Positions 1 through 11,085 of a stretch of DNA of 64,000 nt are shown here, in pieces. The notes under the pieces are model-generated. The model searched no databases. It saw only the letters and a program-made list of their open reading frames with translations, and was not told the DNA's origin. Source of the stretch: Canna indica (Eukaryota > Streptophyta > Magnoliopsida > Zingiberales > Cannaceae); contig CP136897.1 of assembly GCA_034359265.1 (NCBI GenBank), positions 34,087,501-34,151,500 of the forward strand, in the 5' to 3' direction. Every line of letters starts with the position of its first letter. Positions within the stretch are counted from its first letter, which is position 1. The position numbers were made by a program, and so were the translations under genes.

Positions 1-29
1 TTATTAGCCGACGATCAGAATTGCATCAC

Positions 30-148
30 GAGTGCGATCATACCAGCACTAACGCACCGGATCCCATCAGAACTCCGAAGTTAAGCGTGCTTGGGCGAGA
101 GTAGTACTATGATGGGTGACCCCCTGGGAAGTCCTCGTGTTGCACCTT
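30..148 (+). rRNA. 5S rRNA: 5S rRNA gene, copy 1
   Basis: Encodes the 5S RNA of the large ribosomal subunit, made by RNA polymerase III. Start set at the G of gagtgcg, whose 5' end pairs with the 3' GCACC; the end is set just inside the T-run. G2A weakens helix I and G81T lies in the C box. The T-run is interrupted (TTTGTTTTT), so termination may be less efficient. Confidence 0.93.
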
Positions 149-514
149 TGTTTTTACTACCTATTTGATTGCACGACGAGATCATTTTTTTTAGCAATCT
201 TTATAACCAAACGTTAAGGACGGACGACGTCATCGACATAAAATTTGGCTGTCGATCGCCCGCGCGGGGCCCGCCGCAACCTCTACGGCCGGCTCGATCG
301 ACCAATCGGCCCGAAAAATTAAAATTTGTAAATAAATAAGAAAAATAACATTTCATTTATTATTTTTCGTTTAAAACGGGCGTAACTTCGTGCATCATTG
401 TCCGATTTCATCTTTTCACGTGGCGCTAAAAGGCGCGCGAAGAGACGAAGAAAATCACCCCGAGCTATCCCTCGGACGCTCAACCTTATTAGCCGACGAT
501 CAGAAGTGCACCAC

Positions 515-633
515 GGGTGCGATCATACCAGCACTAACGCACCGGATCCCATCAGAACTCCGAAGTTAAGCTAGCTTGGGCGAGAGTAGTACTAGGATGG
601 GTGACCCCCTGGGAAGTCCTCGTGTTGCACCTT
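515..633 (+). rRNA. 5S rRNA: 5S rRNA gene, copy 2
   Basis: G58T and T59A, both in the A box (gctagctt). All other positions are the majority base. Confidence 0.93.
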
Positions 634-999
634 TTTTTTAACTACCGATTTGATTGCACGACGAGATCATTTTTTTTACCAATCTTTCTAACCAAACGTT
701 AAGGACGGACGACGTCATCGACAAAAAATTTGGCTGTCGATCGCCCGCGCGGGGCTCGCCGCAACCTCTACGGCCGGCTCGATCGACCAACCGGCCCGAA
801 AAATTAAAATTTGTAAATAAATAAGAAAAATAACATTTCATTTATTATTTTTCGTTTAAAACGGGCGTAACTTCGTGCATCATTGTCCGATTTCATCTTT
901 TCACGTGGCGCTAAAAGGCGCGCGAAGAGACGAAGAAAATGACCCCGAGCTATCCCTCGGACGCTCACCCTTATTGGCCGACGATCAGAATTGCATCAC

Positions 1000-1118
1000 G
1001 GGTGCGATCATACCAGCACTAATGCACCGGATCCCATCAGAACTCCGAAGTTAAGCGTGCTTGGGCGAGAGTAGTACTAGGATGGGTGACCCCTTGGAAA
1101 GTCCTCGTGTTGCACCTT
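1000..1118 (+). rRNA. 5S rRNA: 5S rRNA gene, copy 3
   Basis: C24T, C95T, G99A. The TATA-like element is TTATTG. C24T gives the base common in other plant 5S genes, so it should be neutral. Confidence 0.93.
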
Positions 1119-1484
1119 TTTTTTTACTACCCATTTGATTGCATGACGAGATCATTTTTTTTACCAATCTTTCTAACCAAACGTTAAGGACGGACGACGT
1201 CGTCGACATAAAATTTGGCTGTCGTTCGCCCGCGCGGGGCCCGCCGCAACCTCTACGGCCGGCTCGATCGACCAACCGATCCGAAAAATTAAAATTTGTG
1301 AATAAATAAGAAATATAACATTTCAATTATTATTTTTCGTTTAAAACGGGCGTAACTCCGTGCATTATTATCCGATTTCAGCTTTTCACGTGGCGCTAAA
1401 AGGCGCGCGAAGAGACGAAGAAAATGACCCCGAGCTATCCATCGGACGCTCACCCTTATTGGCCGACGATCAGAATTGCATCAC

Positions 1485-1603
1485 GGGTGCGATCATACCA
1501 GCACTAATGCACCGAATCCCATCAGAACTCCGAAGTTAAGCGTGCTTGGGCGAGAGTAGTACTAGGATGGGTGACCCCTTGGGAAGTCCTCGTGTTGCTC
1601 CTT
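1485..1603 (+). rRNA. 5S rRNA: 5S rRNA gene, copy 4
   Basis: C24T, G31A, C95T, and A115T, which breaks a helix I pair with T4. TATA-like element is TTATTG. Confidence 0.92.
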
Positions 1604-1969
1604 TTTTTTTTCTACCTATTTGATTGCATGACGAGATCATTTTTTTTACCAATCTTTCTAACCAAACGTTAAGGACAGACGACGTCGTCGACATAAAATT
1701 TGGCTGTCGATCGCCCGCGCGGCGCCCGCCGCAACCTCTACGGCCGGCTCGATCGACCAACCGACCCGAAAAATTAAAATTTGTAAATAAATAAGAAATA
1801 TAACATTTCAATTATTATTTTTCGTTTAAAATGGGCGTAACTCCGTGCATTATTGTCCGATTTCAGCTTTTCACGTGGCGCTAAAAGGCGCGCGAAGAGA
1901 CGAAGAAAATGACCCCGAGCTATCCCTCGGACGCTCACCCTTATTAGCCGACGATCAGAATTGCATGAT

Positions 1970-2088
1970 GGGTGCGATCATACCAGCACTAACGCACCGG
2001 ATCCCATCAGAACTCCGAAGTTAAGCTTGCTTGGGCGAGAGTAGTACTAGGATGGGTGACCCCCTGGGAAGTCCTCGTGTTGCACCTT
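1970..2088 (+). rRNA. 5S rRNA: 5S rRNA gene, copy 5
   Basis: G58T in the A box; T instead of C at -1. First gene of the 1,764-bp repeat. Confidence 0.93.
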
Positions 2089-2454
2089 TTTTTTAACTAC
2101 CGATTTGATTGCACGACGAGATCATTTTTTTTACCAATCTTTCTAACCAAACGTTAAGGACGGACGACGTCATCGACAAAAAATTTGGCTGTCGATCGCC
2201 CGCGCGGGGCCCGCCGCAACCTCTACGGCCGGCTCGATCGACCAACCGGCCCGAAAAATTAAAATTTGTAAATAAATAAGAAAAATAACATTTCATTTAT
2301 TATTTTTCGTTTAAAACGGGCGTAACTTCGTGCATCATTGTCCGATTTCATCTTTTCACGTGGCGCTAAAAGGCGTGCGAAGAGACGAAGAAAATGACCC
2401 CGAGCTATCCCTCGGACGCTCACCCTTATTAGCCGACGATCAGAAGTGCATGAC

Positions 2455-2573
2455 GGGTGCGATCATACCAGCACTAACGCACCGGATCCCATCAGAACTC
2501 CGAAGTTAAGCGTGCTTGGGCGAGAGTAGTACTAGGATGGGTGACCCCCTGGTAATTCCTCGTGTTGCACCTT
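2455..2573 (+). rRNA. 5S rRNA: 5S rRNA gene, copy 6
   Basis: G99T and G102T just 3' of the C box; promoter boxes intact. Its following spacer is cut short by the deletion that truncates the next gene. Confidence 0.93.
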
Positions 2574-2773
2574 TTTTTTTACTACCTATTTGATTGCACG
2601 ACGAGATCATTTTTTTTACCAATCTTTCTAACCAAACGTTAAGGACGGACGACGTCGTCGACATAAAATTTGGCTGTGGATCGCCCGCGCGGGGCCCGCC
2701 GCAACCTCTACGGCCGGCTCGATCGACCAACCGACCCGAAAAATTAAAATTTATAAATAAATAAGAGAAATAA

Positions 2774-2883
2774 CATACCAGCACTAACGCACCGGATCTC
2801 ATCAGAACTCTGAATTTAAGCGTGCTTGGGCGAGAGTAGTACAAGGATGGGTGACCCCCTGGGAAGTCCTCGTGTTGCACCTT
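2774..2883 (+). pseudogene. 5S rRNA: 5'-truncated 5S pseudogene, copy 7
   Basis: Spacer aataacat runs directly into the gene at +10, removing about 175 bp: bases +1 to +9, the TATA-like element, hairpin and CACGTG. A shared CAT marks the junction. Remaining body has C35T, C47T, G51T, T79A. Helix I cannot form, so no normal 5S RNA can be made, although the internal boxes are largely present. Confidence 0.93.
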
Positions 2884-3248
2884 TTTTTTTACTACCAATT
2901 TGATTGCACGACGAGATCATTTTTTTTACCAATCTTTCTAACCAAACGTTAAGGACGGACGACGTCGTCGACATAAAATTTGGCTGTCGATCGCCCGCGC
3001 GGGGCCCACCGCAAACTCTACGGCCGTTTCGATCGACCAACCGACCCGAAAAATTAAATTTGTAAATAAATAAGAAATATAACATTTCAATTATTATTTT
3101 TCGTTTAAAACGTGCGTAACTCCGTGCATTATTGTCCGATTTCAGCTTTTCACGTGGCGCTAAAAGGCGCGCGAAGAGACGAAGAAAATGACCCCGAGCT
3201 ATCCCTCGGACGCTCACCCTTATTAGCCGACGATCAGAATTGCATCAC

Positions 3249-3367
3249 GAGTGCGATCATACCAGCACTAACGCACCGGATCCCATCAGAACTCCGAAGT
3301 TAAGCGTGCTTGGGCGAGAGTAGTACTATGATGGGTGACCCCCTGGGAAGTCCTCGTGTTGCACCTT
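3249..3367 (+). rRNA. 5S rRNA: 5S rRNA gene, copy 8
   Basis: G2A and G81T with the interrupted TTTGTTTTT terminator, as in copy 1. Confidence 0.93.
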
Positions 3368-3733
3368 TGTTTTTACTACCTATTTGATTGCACGACGAGA
3401 TCATTTTTTTTAGCAATCTTTCTAACCAAACGTTAAGGACGGACGACGTCATCGACATAAAATTTGGCTGTCGATCGCCCGCGCGGGGCCCGCCGCAACC
3501 TCTACGGCCGGCTCGATCGACCAATCGGCCCGAAAAATTAAAATTTGTAAATAAATAAGAAAAATAACATTTCATTTATTATTTTTCGTTTAAAACGGGC
3601 GTAACTTCGTGCATCATTGTCCGATTTCATCTTTTCACGTGGCGCTAAAAGGCGCGCGAAGAGACGAAGAAAATCACCCCGAGCTATCCCTCGGACGCTC
3701 AACCTTATTAGCCGATGATCAGAAGTGCACCAC

Positions 3734-3852
3734 GGGTGCGATCATACCAGCACTAACGCACCGGATCCCATCAGAACTCCGAAGTTAAGCTTGCTTGGGC
3801 GAGAGTAGTACTAGGATGGGTGACCCCCTGGGAAGTCCTCGTGTTGCACCTT
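3734..3852 (+). rRNA. 5S rRNA: 5S rRNA gene, copy 9
   Basis: G58T only. Equivalent of copy 5 in the second 1,764-bp repeat. Confidence 0.93.
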
Positions 3853-4218
3853 TTTTTTAACTACCGATTTGATTGCACGACGAGATCATTTTTTTTACCA
3901 ATCTTTCTAACCAAACGTTAAGGACGGACGACGTCATCGACAAAAAATTTGGCTGTCGATCGCCCGCGCGGGGCCCGCCGCAACCTCTACGGCCGGCTCG
4001 ATCGACCAACCGGCCCGAAAAATTAAAATTTGTAAATAAATAAGAAAAATAACATTTCATTTATTATTTTTCGTTTAAAACGGGCGTAACTTCGTGCATC
4101 ATTGTCCGATTTCATCTTTTCACGTGGCGCTAAAAGGCGCGCGAAGAGACGAAGAAAATGACCCCGAGCTATCCCTCGGACGCTCACCCTTATTAGCCGA
4201 CGATCAGAAGTGCATGAC

Positions 4219-4337
4219 GGGTGCGATCATACCAGCACTAACGCACCGGATCCCATCAGAACTCCGAAGTTAAGCGTGCTTGGGCGAGAGTAGTACTAGG
4301 ATGGGTGACCCCCTGGTAATTCCTCGTGTTGCACCTT
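4219..4337 (+). rRNA. 5S rRNA: 5S rRNA gene, copy 10
   Basis: G99T, G102T; same as copy 6, 1,764 bp later. Confidence 0.93.
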
Positions 4338-4537
4338 TTTTTTTACTACCTATTTGATTGCACGACGAGATCATTTTTTTTACCAATCTTTCTAACCAAA
4401 CGTTAAGGACGGACGACGTCGTCGACATAAAATTTGGCTGTGGATCGCCCGCGCGGGGCCCGCCGCAACCTCTACGGCCGGCTCGATCGACCAACCGACC
4501 CGAAAAATTAAAATTTATAAATAAATAAGAGAAATAA

Positions 4538-4647
4538 CATACCAGCACTAACGCACCGGATCTCATCAGAACTCTGAATTTAAGCGTGCTTGGGCGAGAG
4601 TAGTACAAGGATGGGTGACCCCCTGGGAAGTCCTCGTGTTGCACCTT
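4538..4647 (+). pseudogene. 5S rRNA: 5'-truncated 5S pseudogene, copy 11
   Basis: Same junction and substitutions (C35T, C47T, G51T, T79A) as the pseudogene at 2774. Confidence 0.93.
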
Positions 4648-5012
4648 TTTTTTTACTACCAATTTGATTGCACGACGAGATCATTTTTTTTACCAATCTT
4701 TCTAACCAAACGTTAAGGACGGACGACGTCGTCGACATAAAATTTGGCTGTCGATCGCCCGCGCGGGGCCCACCGCAAACTCTACGGCCGTCTCGATCGA
4801 CCAACCGACCCGAAAAATTAAATTTGTAAATAAATAAGAAATATAACATTTCAATTATTATTTTTCGTTTAAAACGTGCGTAACTCCGTGCATTATTGTC
4901 CGATTTCAGCTTTTCACGTGGCGCTAAAAGGCGCGTGAAGAGACGAAGAAAATGACCCCGAGCTATCCCTCGGACGCTCACCCTTATTAGCCGACGATCA
5001 GAATTGCATCAC

Positions 5013-5131
5013 GAGTGCGATCATACCAGCACTAACGCACCGGATCCCATCAGAACTCCGAAGTTAAGCGTGCTTGGGCGAGAGTAGTACTATGATGGGT
5101 GACCCCCTGGGAAGTCCTCGTGTTGCACCTT
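5013..5131 (+). rRNA. 5S rRNA: 5S rRNA gene, copy 12
   Basis: G2A, G81T, TTTGTTTTT terminator. Confidence 0.93.
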
Positions 5132-5497
5132 TGTTTTTACTACCTATTTGATTGCACGACGAGATCATTTTTTTTAGCAATCTTTCTAACCAAACGTTAA
5201 GGACGGACGACGTCATCGACATAAAATTTGGCTGTCGATCGCCCGCGCGGGGCCCGCCGCAACCTCTACGGCCGGCTCGATCGACCAATCGGCCCGAAAA
5301 ATTAAAATTTGTAAATAAATAAGAAAAATAACATTTCATTTATTATTTTTCGTTTAAAACGGGCGTAACTTCGTGCATCATTGTCCGATTTCATCTTTTC
5401 ACGTGGCGCTAAAAGGCGCGCGAAGAGACGAAGAAAATCACCCCGAGCTATCCCTCGGACGCTCAACCTTATTAGCCGATGATCAGAAGTGCACCAC

Positions 5498-5616
5498 GGG
5501 TGCGATCATACCAGCACTAACGCACCGGATCCCATCAGAACTCCGAAGTTAAGCTTGCTTGGGCGAGAGTAGTACTAGGATGGGTGACCCCCTGGGAAGT
5601 CCTCGTGTTGCACCTT
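5498..5616 (+). rRNA. 5S rRNA: 5S rRNA gene, copy 13
   Basis: G58T only. Confidence 0.93.
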
Positions 5617-5982
5617 TTTTTTAACTACCGATTTGATTGCACGACGAGATCATTTTTTTTACCAATCTTTCTAACCAAACGTTAAGGACGGACGACGTCA
5701 TCGACAAAAAATTTGGCTGTCGATCGCCCGCGCGGGGCTCGCCGCAACCTCTACGGCCGGCTCGATCGACCAACCGGCCCGAAAAATTAAAATTTGTAAA
5801 TAAATAAGAAAAATAACATTTCATTTATTATTTTTCGTTTAAAACGGGCGTAACTCCGTGCATTATTGTCCGATTTCAGCTTTTCACGTGGCGCTAAAAG
5901 GCGCGCGAAGAGACGAAGAAAATGACCCCGAGCTATCCCTCGGACGCTCACCCATATTGGCCGACGATCAGAATTGCATCAC

Positions 5983-6101
5983 GGGTGCGATCATACCAGC
6001 ACTAATGCACCGGATCCCATCAGAACTCCAAAGTTAAGCGTGCTTGGGCGAGAGTAGTACTAGGATGGGTGACCCCCTGGGAAGTCCTCGTGTTGCACCT
6101 T
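5983..6101 (+). rRNA. 5S rRNA: 5S rRNA gene, copy 14
   Basis: C24T and G48A. Upstream element is ATATTG rather than TTATTA. Confidence 0.92.
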
Positions 6102-6467
6102 TTTTTTTACTACCTATTTGATTGCATGACGAGATCATTTTTTTTACCAATCTTTCTAACCAAACGTTAAGGACGGACGACGTCGTCGACATAAAATTTG
6201 CCTGTCGATCGTCCGCGCAGGGCCCGCCGCAACCTCTACGGCCGGCTCGATCGACCAACCGATCCGAAAAATTAAAATTTGTAAATAAATAAGAAATATA
6301 ACATTTCAATTATTATTTTTCGTTTAAAACGGGCGTAACTCCGTGCATTATTGTCCGATTTCAGCTTTTCACGTGGCGCTAAAAGGCGCGCGAAGAGACG
6401 AAGAAAATGACCCCGAGCTATCCCTCGGACGCTCACCCTTATTGGCCAACGATCAGAATTGCATGAC

Positions 6468-6586
6468 GGGTGCGATCATACCAGCACTAATGCACCGGAT
6501 CCCGTCAGAACTCTGAAGTTAAGCGTGCTTGTGCCATGGTAGTACTAGGATGGGTGACCCCCTGGGAAGTCCTCGTGTTGTACCTT
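6468..6586 (+). rRNA. 5S rRNA: 5S rRNA gene, copy 15, degenerate
   Basis: C24T, A37G, C47T, G65T, G68C, G70T, A71G, C114T. Four changes fall between +65 and +71 and rewrite the intermediate element, so this is probably a poorly transcribed or dead copy. Confidence 0.85.
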
Positions 6587-6786
6587 TTTTTTTACTACCT
6601 ATTTGATTGCACGACGAGATCATTTTTTTTACCAATCTTTCTAACCAAACGTTAAGGACGGACGACGTCGTCGACATAAAATTTGGCTGTGGATCGCCCG
6701 CGCGGGGCCCGCCGCAACCTCTACGGCCGGCTCGATCGACCAACCGACCCGAAAAATTAAAATTTGTAAATAAATAAGAGAAAAAA

Positions 6787-6896
6787 CATACCAGCACTAA
6801 CGCACCGGATCTCATCAGAACTCTAAATTTAAGCGTGCTTGGGCGAGAGTAGTACTAGGATGGGTGACCCCCTGGGAAGTCCTCGTGTTGCACCTT
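6787..6896 (+). pseudogene. 5S rRNA: 5'-truncated 5S pseudogene, copy 16
   Basis: Junction at CAT as in copy 7. C35T, C47T, G48A, G51T; T79 is normal here. Confidence 0.92.
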
Positions 6897-7261
6897 TTTT
6901 TTTACTACCAATTTGATTGCACGACGAGAACATTTTTTTTACCAATCTTTCTAACCAAACGTTAAGGACGGACGAAGTCGTCGACATAAAATTTGGCTGT
7001 CGATCGCCCGCGCGGGGCCCACCGCAAACTCTACGGCCGGCTCGATCGACCAACCGACCCGAAAAATTAAATTTGTAAATAAATAAGAAATATAACATTT
7101 CAATTATTATTTTTCGTTTAAAACGGGCGTAACTCCATGCATTATTGTCCGATTTCAGCTTTTCATGTGGCGCTAAAAGGCGCGCGAAGAGACGAAGAAA
7201 ATGACCCCGAGCTATCCCTCGGACGCTCACCCTTATTAGCCGACGATCAGAATTGCATCAT

Positions 7262-7380
7262 GGGTGCGATCATACCAGCACTAACGCACCGGATCCCATC
7301 AGAACTCCTAAGTTAAGCGTGCTTGGGCGAGAGTAGTACTAGGATGTGTGACCCCGTGGGAAGTCCTCGTGTTGCACCTT
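7262..7380 (+). rRNA. 5S rRNA: 5S rRNA gene, copy 17
   Basis: G48T, G86T and C95G, the last two in the C box (ggatgtgtgaccccgtgg). T at -1. Confidence 0.9.
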
Positions 7381-7747
7381 TTTTTTTTACTACCTATTTG
7401 ATTGCACGACGAGATCATTTTTTTTACCAATCTTTCTAACCAAACATTAAGGACGGACGACGTCGTCGACATAAAATTTGGCTGTCGATCGCCCGCGCAG
7501 GGCCCGCCGCAACCTCTACGGCCGGCTCGATCGACCAACCGATCCGAAAAATTAAAATTTGTAAATAAATAAGAAATATAACATTTCAATTATTATTTTT
7601 CGTTTAAAACGGGCGTAACTCCGTGCATTATTGTCCGATTTCAGCTTTTCACGTGGCGCTAAAAGGCGCGCGAAGAGACGAAGAAAATGACCCCGAGCTA
7701 TCCCTCGGACGCTCACCCTTATTGGCCGACGATCAGAATTCCATCAC

Positions 7748-7866
7748 GGGTGTGATCATACCAGCACTAATGCACCGGATCCCATCAGAACTCCGAAGTT
7801 AAGCGTGCTTGGGTTAGAGTAGTACTTGGATGGGTGACCCCCTGTGAAGTCCTCGTGTTGCACCTT
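7748..7866 (+). rRNA. 5S rRNA: 5S rRNA gene, copy 18
   Basis: C6T (still a U-G pair in helix I), C24T, C67T and G68T in the intermediate element, A80T, G98T. Confidence 0.88.
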
Positions 7867-8232
7867 TTTTTTTACTACCCATTTGATTGCATGACGAGAT
7901 CATTTTTTTTACCAATCTTTCTAACCAAACGTTAAGGACGGACGACGTCGTCGACATAAAATTTGGCTGTCGATCGTCCGCGCGGGGCCCGCCGCAACCT
8001 CTACGGCCGGCTCGATCGAACAACCGATCCGAAAAATTAAAATTTGTAAATAAATAAGAAATATAACATTTCAATTATTATTTTTCGTTTTAAACGGGCG
8101 TAACTCCGTGCATTATTGTCCGATTTCACCTTTTCACGTGGCGCTAAAAGGTGCGCGAAGAGACGAAGAAAATGACCCCGAGCTATCCCTCGGACGCTCA
8201 CCCTTATTAGCCGACGATCAGAAGTGCATGAC

Positions 8233-8351
8233 GGTTGCGATCATACCAGCACTAACGCACCTGATCCCATCAGAACTCCGCAGTTAAGCGTGCTTGGCCG
8301 AGAGTAGTACTAGGATGGGTGACCCCCTGGGAATTCCTCGTGTTTCACCTT
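8233..8351 (+). rRNA. 5S rRNA: 5S rRNA gene, copy 19
   Basis: G3T, G30T, A49C, G66C, G102T, G113T. G3T and G113T each break helix I. Confidence 0.87.
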
Positions 8352-8551
8352 TTTTTTTACTACCTATTTGATTGCACGACGAGATCATTTTTTTTACCAA
8401 TCTTTCTCACCAAACGTTAAGGACGGACGACGTCGTCGACATAAAATTTGGCTGTGGATCGCCCGCGCGGGGCCCGCCGCAACCTCTACGGCCGGCTCGA
8501 TCGACCAACCGACCCGAAAAATTAAAATTTATAAATAAATAAGAGAAATAA

Positions 8552-8661
8552 CATACCAGCACTAACGCACCGGATCTCATCAGAACTCTGAATTTAAGCG
8601 TGCTTGGGCGAGAGTAGTACTAGGATGGGTGACCCCTTGGGAAGTCCTCGTGTTGCACCTT
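8552..8661 (+). pseudogene. 5S rRNA: 5'-truncated 5S pseudogene, copy 20
   Basis: Same CAT junction; C35T, C47T, G51T, C95T. Confidence 0.92.
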
Positions 8662-9026
8662 TTTTTTTACTACCAATTTGATTGCACGACGAGATCATTT
8701 TTTTTACCAATCTTTCTAACCAAACGTTAAGGACGGACGACGTCGTCGACATAAAATTTGGCTGTCGATCGCCCGCGCGGGGCCCACCGCAAACTCTACG
8801 GCCGGCTCGATCGACCAACCGACCCGAAAAATTAAATTTGTAAATAAATAAGAAATATAACATTTCAATTATTATTTTTCGTTTAAAACGGGCGTAACTC
8901 CGTGCATTATTGTCCGATTTCAGCATTTCACGTGGCGCTAAAAGGCGCGCCAAGAGACGAAGAAAATGACCCCGAGCTATCCCTCGGACGCTCACCCTTA
9001 TTAGCCGACGATCAGAATTGCATCAC

Positions 9027-9145
9027 GAGTGCGATCATACCAGCACTAACGCACCGGATCCCATCAGAACTCCGAAGTTTAGCGTGCTTGGGCGAGAGTA
9101 GTACTATGATGGGTGACCCCCTGGGAAGTCCTCGTGTTGCACCTT
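9027..9145 (+). rRNA. 5S rRNA: 5S rRNA gene, copy 21
   Basis: G2A, A54T in the A box core (gtttagc), G81T. Here the T-run is uninterrupted. Confidence 0.91.
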
Positions 9146-9511
9146 TTTTTTTACTACCTATTTGATTGCACGACGAGATCATTTTTTTTAGCAATCTTTC
9201 TAACCAAACGTTAAGGACGGACGACGTCATCGATATAAAATTTGGCCGTCGATCGCCCGCGCGGGGCCCGCCGCAACCTCTACGGCCGGCTCGATCGACC
9301 AACAGGCCCGAAAAATTAAAATTTGTAAATAAATAAGAAAAATAACATTTCATTTATTATTTTTCGTTTAAAACGGGCGTAACTTCGTGCATCATTGTCC
9401 GATTTCATCTTTTCACGTGGCCCTAAAAGGCACGCGAAGAGACGAAGAAAATCACCCCGAGCTATCCCTCGGACGCTCAACCTTATTAGCCGACGATCAG
9501 AAGTGCACCAC

Positions 9512-9630
9512 GGGTGCGATCATACCAGCACTAACGCACCGGATCCCATCAGAACTCCGAAGTTAAGCTTGCTTGGGCGAGAGTAGTACTAGGATGGGTG
9601 ACCCCCTGGGAAGTCCTCGTGTTGCACCTT
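9512..9630 (+). rRNA. 5S rRNA: 5S rRNA gene, copy 22
   Basis: G58T. The spacers on both sides are near-identical (cgatataaaatttggcc, ggccctaaaaggcacgcg), showing a recent single-unit duplication. Confidence 0.93.
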
Positions 9631-9996
9631 TTTTTTTACTACCTATTTGATTGCACGACGAGATCATTTTTTTTAGCAATCTTTCTAACCAAACGTTAAG
9701 GACGGACGACGTCATCGATATAAAATTTGGCCGTCGATCGCCCGCGCGGGGCCCGCCGCAACCTCTACGGCCGGCTCGATCGACCAACAGGCCCGAAAAA
9801 TTAAAATTTGTAAATAAATAAGAAAAATAACATTTCATTTATTATTTTTCGTTTAAAACGGGCGTAACTTCGTGCATCATTGTCCGATTTCATCTTTTCA
9901 CGTGGCCCTAAAAGGCACGCGAAGAGACGAAGAAAATCACCCCGAGCTATCCCTCGGACGCTCAACCTTATTAGCCGACGATCAGAAGTGCACCAC

Positions 9997-10115
9997 GGGT
10001 GCGATCATACCAGCACTAACGCACCGGATCCCATCAGAACTCCGAAGTTAAGCTTGCTTGGGCGAGAGTAGTACTAGGATGGGTGACCCCCTGGGAAGTC
10101 CTCGTGTTGCACCTT
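9997..10115 (+). rRNA. 5S rRNA: 5S rRNA gene, copy 23
   Basis: G58T. Lies at the junction of the two 9,967-bp blocks; its downstream spacer (tttataacc) matches that of copy 1, although the gene variant does not. Confidence 0.93.
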
Positions 10116-10481
10116 TTTTTTTACTACCTATTTGATTGCACGACGAGATCATTTTTTTTAGCAATCTTTATAACCAAACGTTAAGGACGGACGACGTCAT
10201 CGACATAAAATTTGGCTGTCGATCGCCCGCGCGGGGCCCGCCGCAACCTCTACGGCCGGCTCGATCGACCAATCGGCCCGAAAAATTAAAATTTGTAAAT
10301 AAATAAGAAAAATAACATTTCATTTATTATTTTTCGTTTAAAACGGGCGTAACTTCGTGCATCATTGTCCGATTTCATCTTTTCACGTGGCGCTAAAAGG
10401 CGCGCGAAGAGACGAAGAAAATCACCCCGAGCTATCCCTCGGACGCTCAACCTTATTAGCCGACGATCAGAAGTGCACCAC

Positions 10482-10600
10482 GGGTGCGATCATACCAGCA
10501 CTAACGCACCGGATCCCATCAGAACTCCGAAGTTAAGCTAGCTTGGGCGAGAGTAGTACTAGGATGGGTGACCCCCTGGGAAGTCCTCGTGTTGCACCTT
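10482..10600 (+). rRNA. 5S rRNA: 5S rRNA gene, copy 24
   Basis: G58T, T59A; block-2 equivalent of the gene at 515. Confidence 0.93.
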
Positions 10601-10966
10601 TTTTTTAACTACCGATTTGATTGCACGACGAGATCATTTTTTTTACCAATCTTTCTAACCAAACGTTAAGGACGGACGACGTCATCGACAAAAAATTTGG
10701 CTGTCGATCGCCCGCGCGGGGCTCGCCGCAACCTCTACGGCCGGCTCGATCGACCAACCGGCCCGAAAAATTAAAATTTGTAAATAAATAAGAAAAATAA
10801 CATTTCATTTATTATTTTTCGTTTAAAACGGGCGTAACTTCGTGCATCATTGTCCGATTTCATCTTTTCACGTGGCGCTAAAAGGCGCGCGAAGAGACGA
10901 AGAAAATGACCCCGAGCTATCCCTCGGACGCTCACCCTTATTGGCCGACGATCAGAATTGCATCAC

Positions 10967-11085
10967 GGGTGCGATCATACCAGCACTAATGCACCGGATC
11001 CCATCAGAACTCCGAAGTTAAGCGTGCTTGGGCGAGAGTAGTACTAGGATGGGTGACCCCTTGGAAAGTCCTCGTGTTGCACCTT
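10967..11085 (+). rRNA. 5S rRNA: 5S rRNA gene, copy 25
   Basis: C24T, C95T, G99A; equivalent of 1000. Confidence 0.93.

Larger units (their letters stand above)
1970..3733. repeat. 1,764-bp higher-order repeat, first copy
   Basis: Four genes in the order G58T, G99T/G102T, 5'-truncated, G2A/G81T, with unit lengths 485, 310, 484 and 485. The next 1,764 bp repeat it almost exactly, and both occur again at 11937 and 13701. Confidence 0.9.
3734..5497. repeat. 1,764-bp higher-order repeat, second copy
   Basis: Repeats 1970-3733 with the same gene variants. Visible differences include cgtgcg to cgcgcg near 2375/4139 and the spacer gtttcg to gtctcg near 3028/4792. Confidence 0.9.
5983..9511. repeat. 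two diverged 1,764/1,765-bp repeats
   Basis: Starts 5983, 6468, 6778 (truncated), 7262 and then 7748, 8233, 8543 (truncated), 9027 keep the same full-full-truncated-full order as the 1,764-bp repeat. Gene variants differ, so these are older relatives of the same structure. Equivalent positions recur at 15950-19478. Confidence 0.8.
150..10116. repeat. 9,967-bp tandem block, copy 1
   Basis: Holds 22 gene starts. It is almost base-identical to 10117-19632 from about 150 to about 9,665. Only the last unit (about 9,665-10,045) differs, because in this copy it is a 485-bp duplicate of the preceding unit. Confidence 0.9.

Noticed and set aside
1051..1326. Recurrent minus-strand open frames of about 60-146 codons in most units
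   Set aside because: They are the reverse complement of the 5S gene and spacer. They recur only because the unit repeats, break whenever a unit has an indel, and changes do not favour third codon positions. No protein gene is supported.
2774..2883. 5S-derived SINE (SINE3-like) insertions for the truncated copies
   Set aside because: No target-site duplications, no poly-A or tRNA-like tail; the neighbouring spacers are in register. A simple internal deletion explains them.
8902..9165. Plus-strand open frames of 60-103 codons starting in the spacer and crossing the 5S gene
   Set aside because: They run through a structural RNA gene and its T-run in one frame by chance and differ between unit classes; there is no coding signal.
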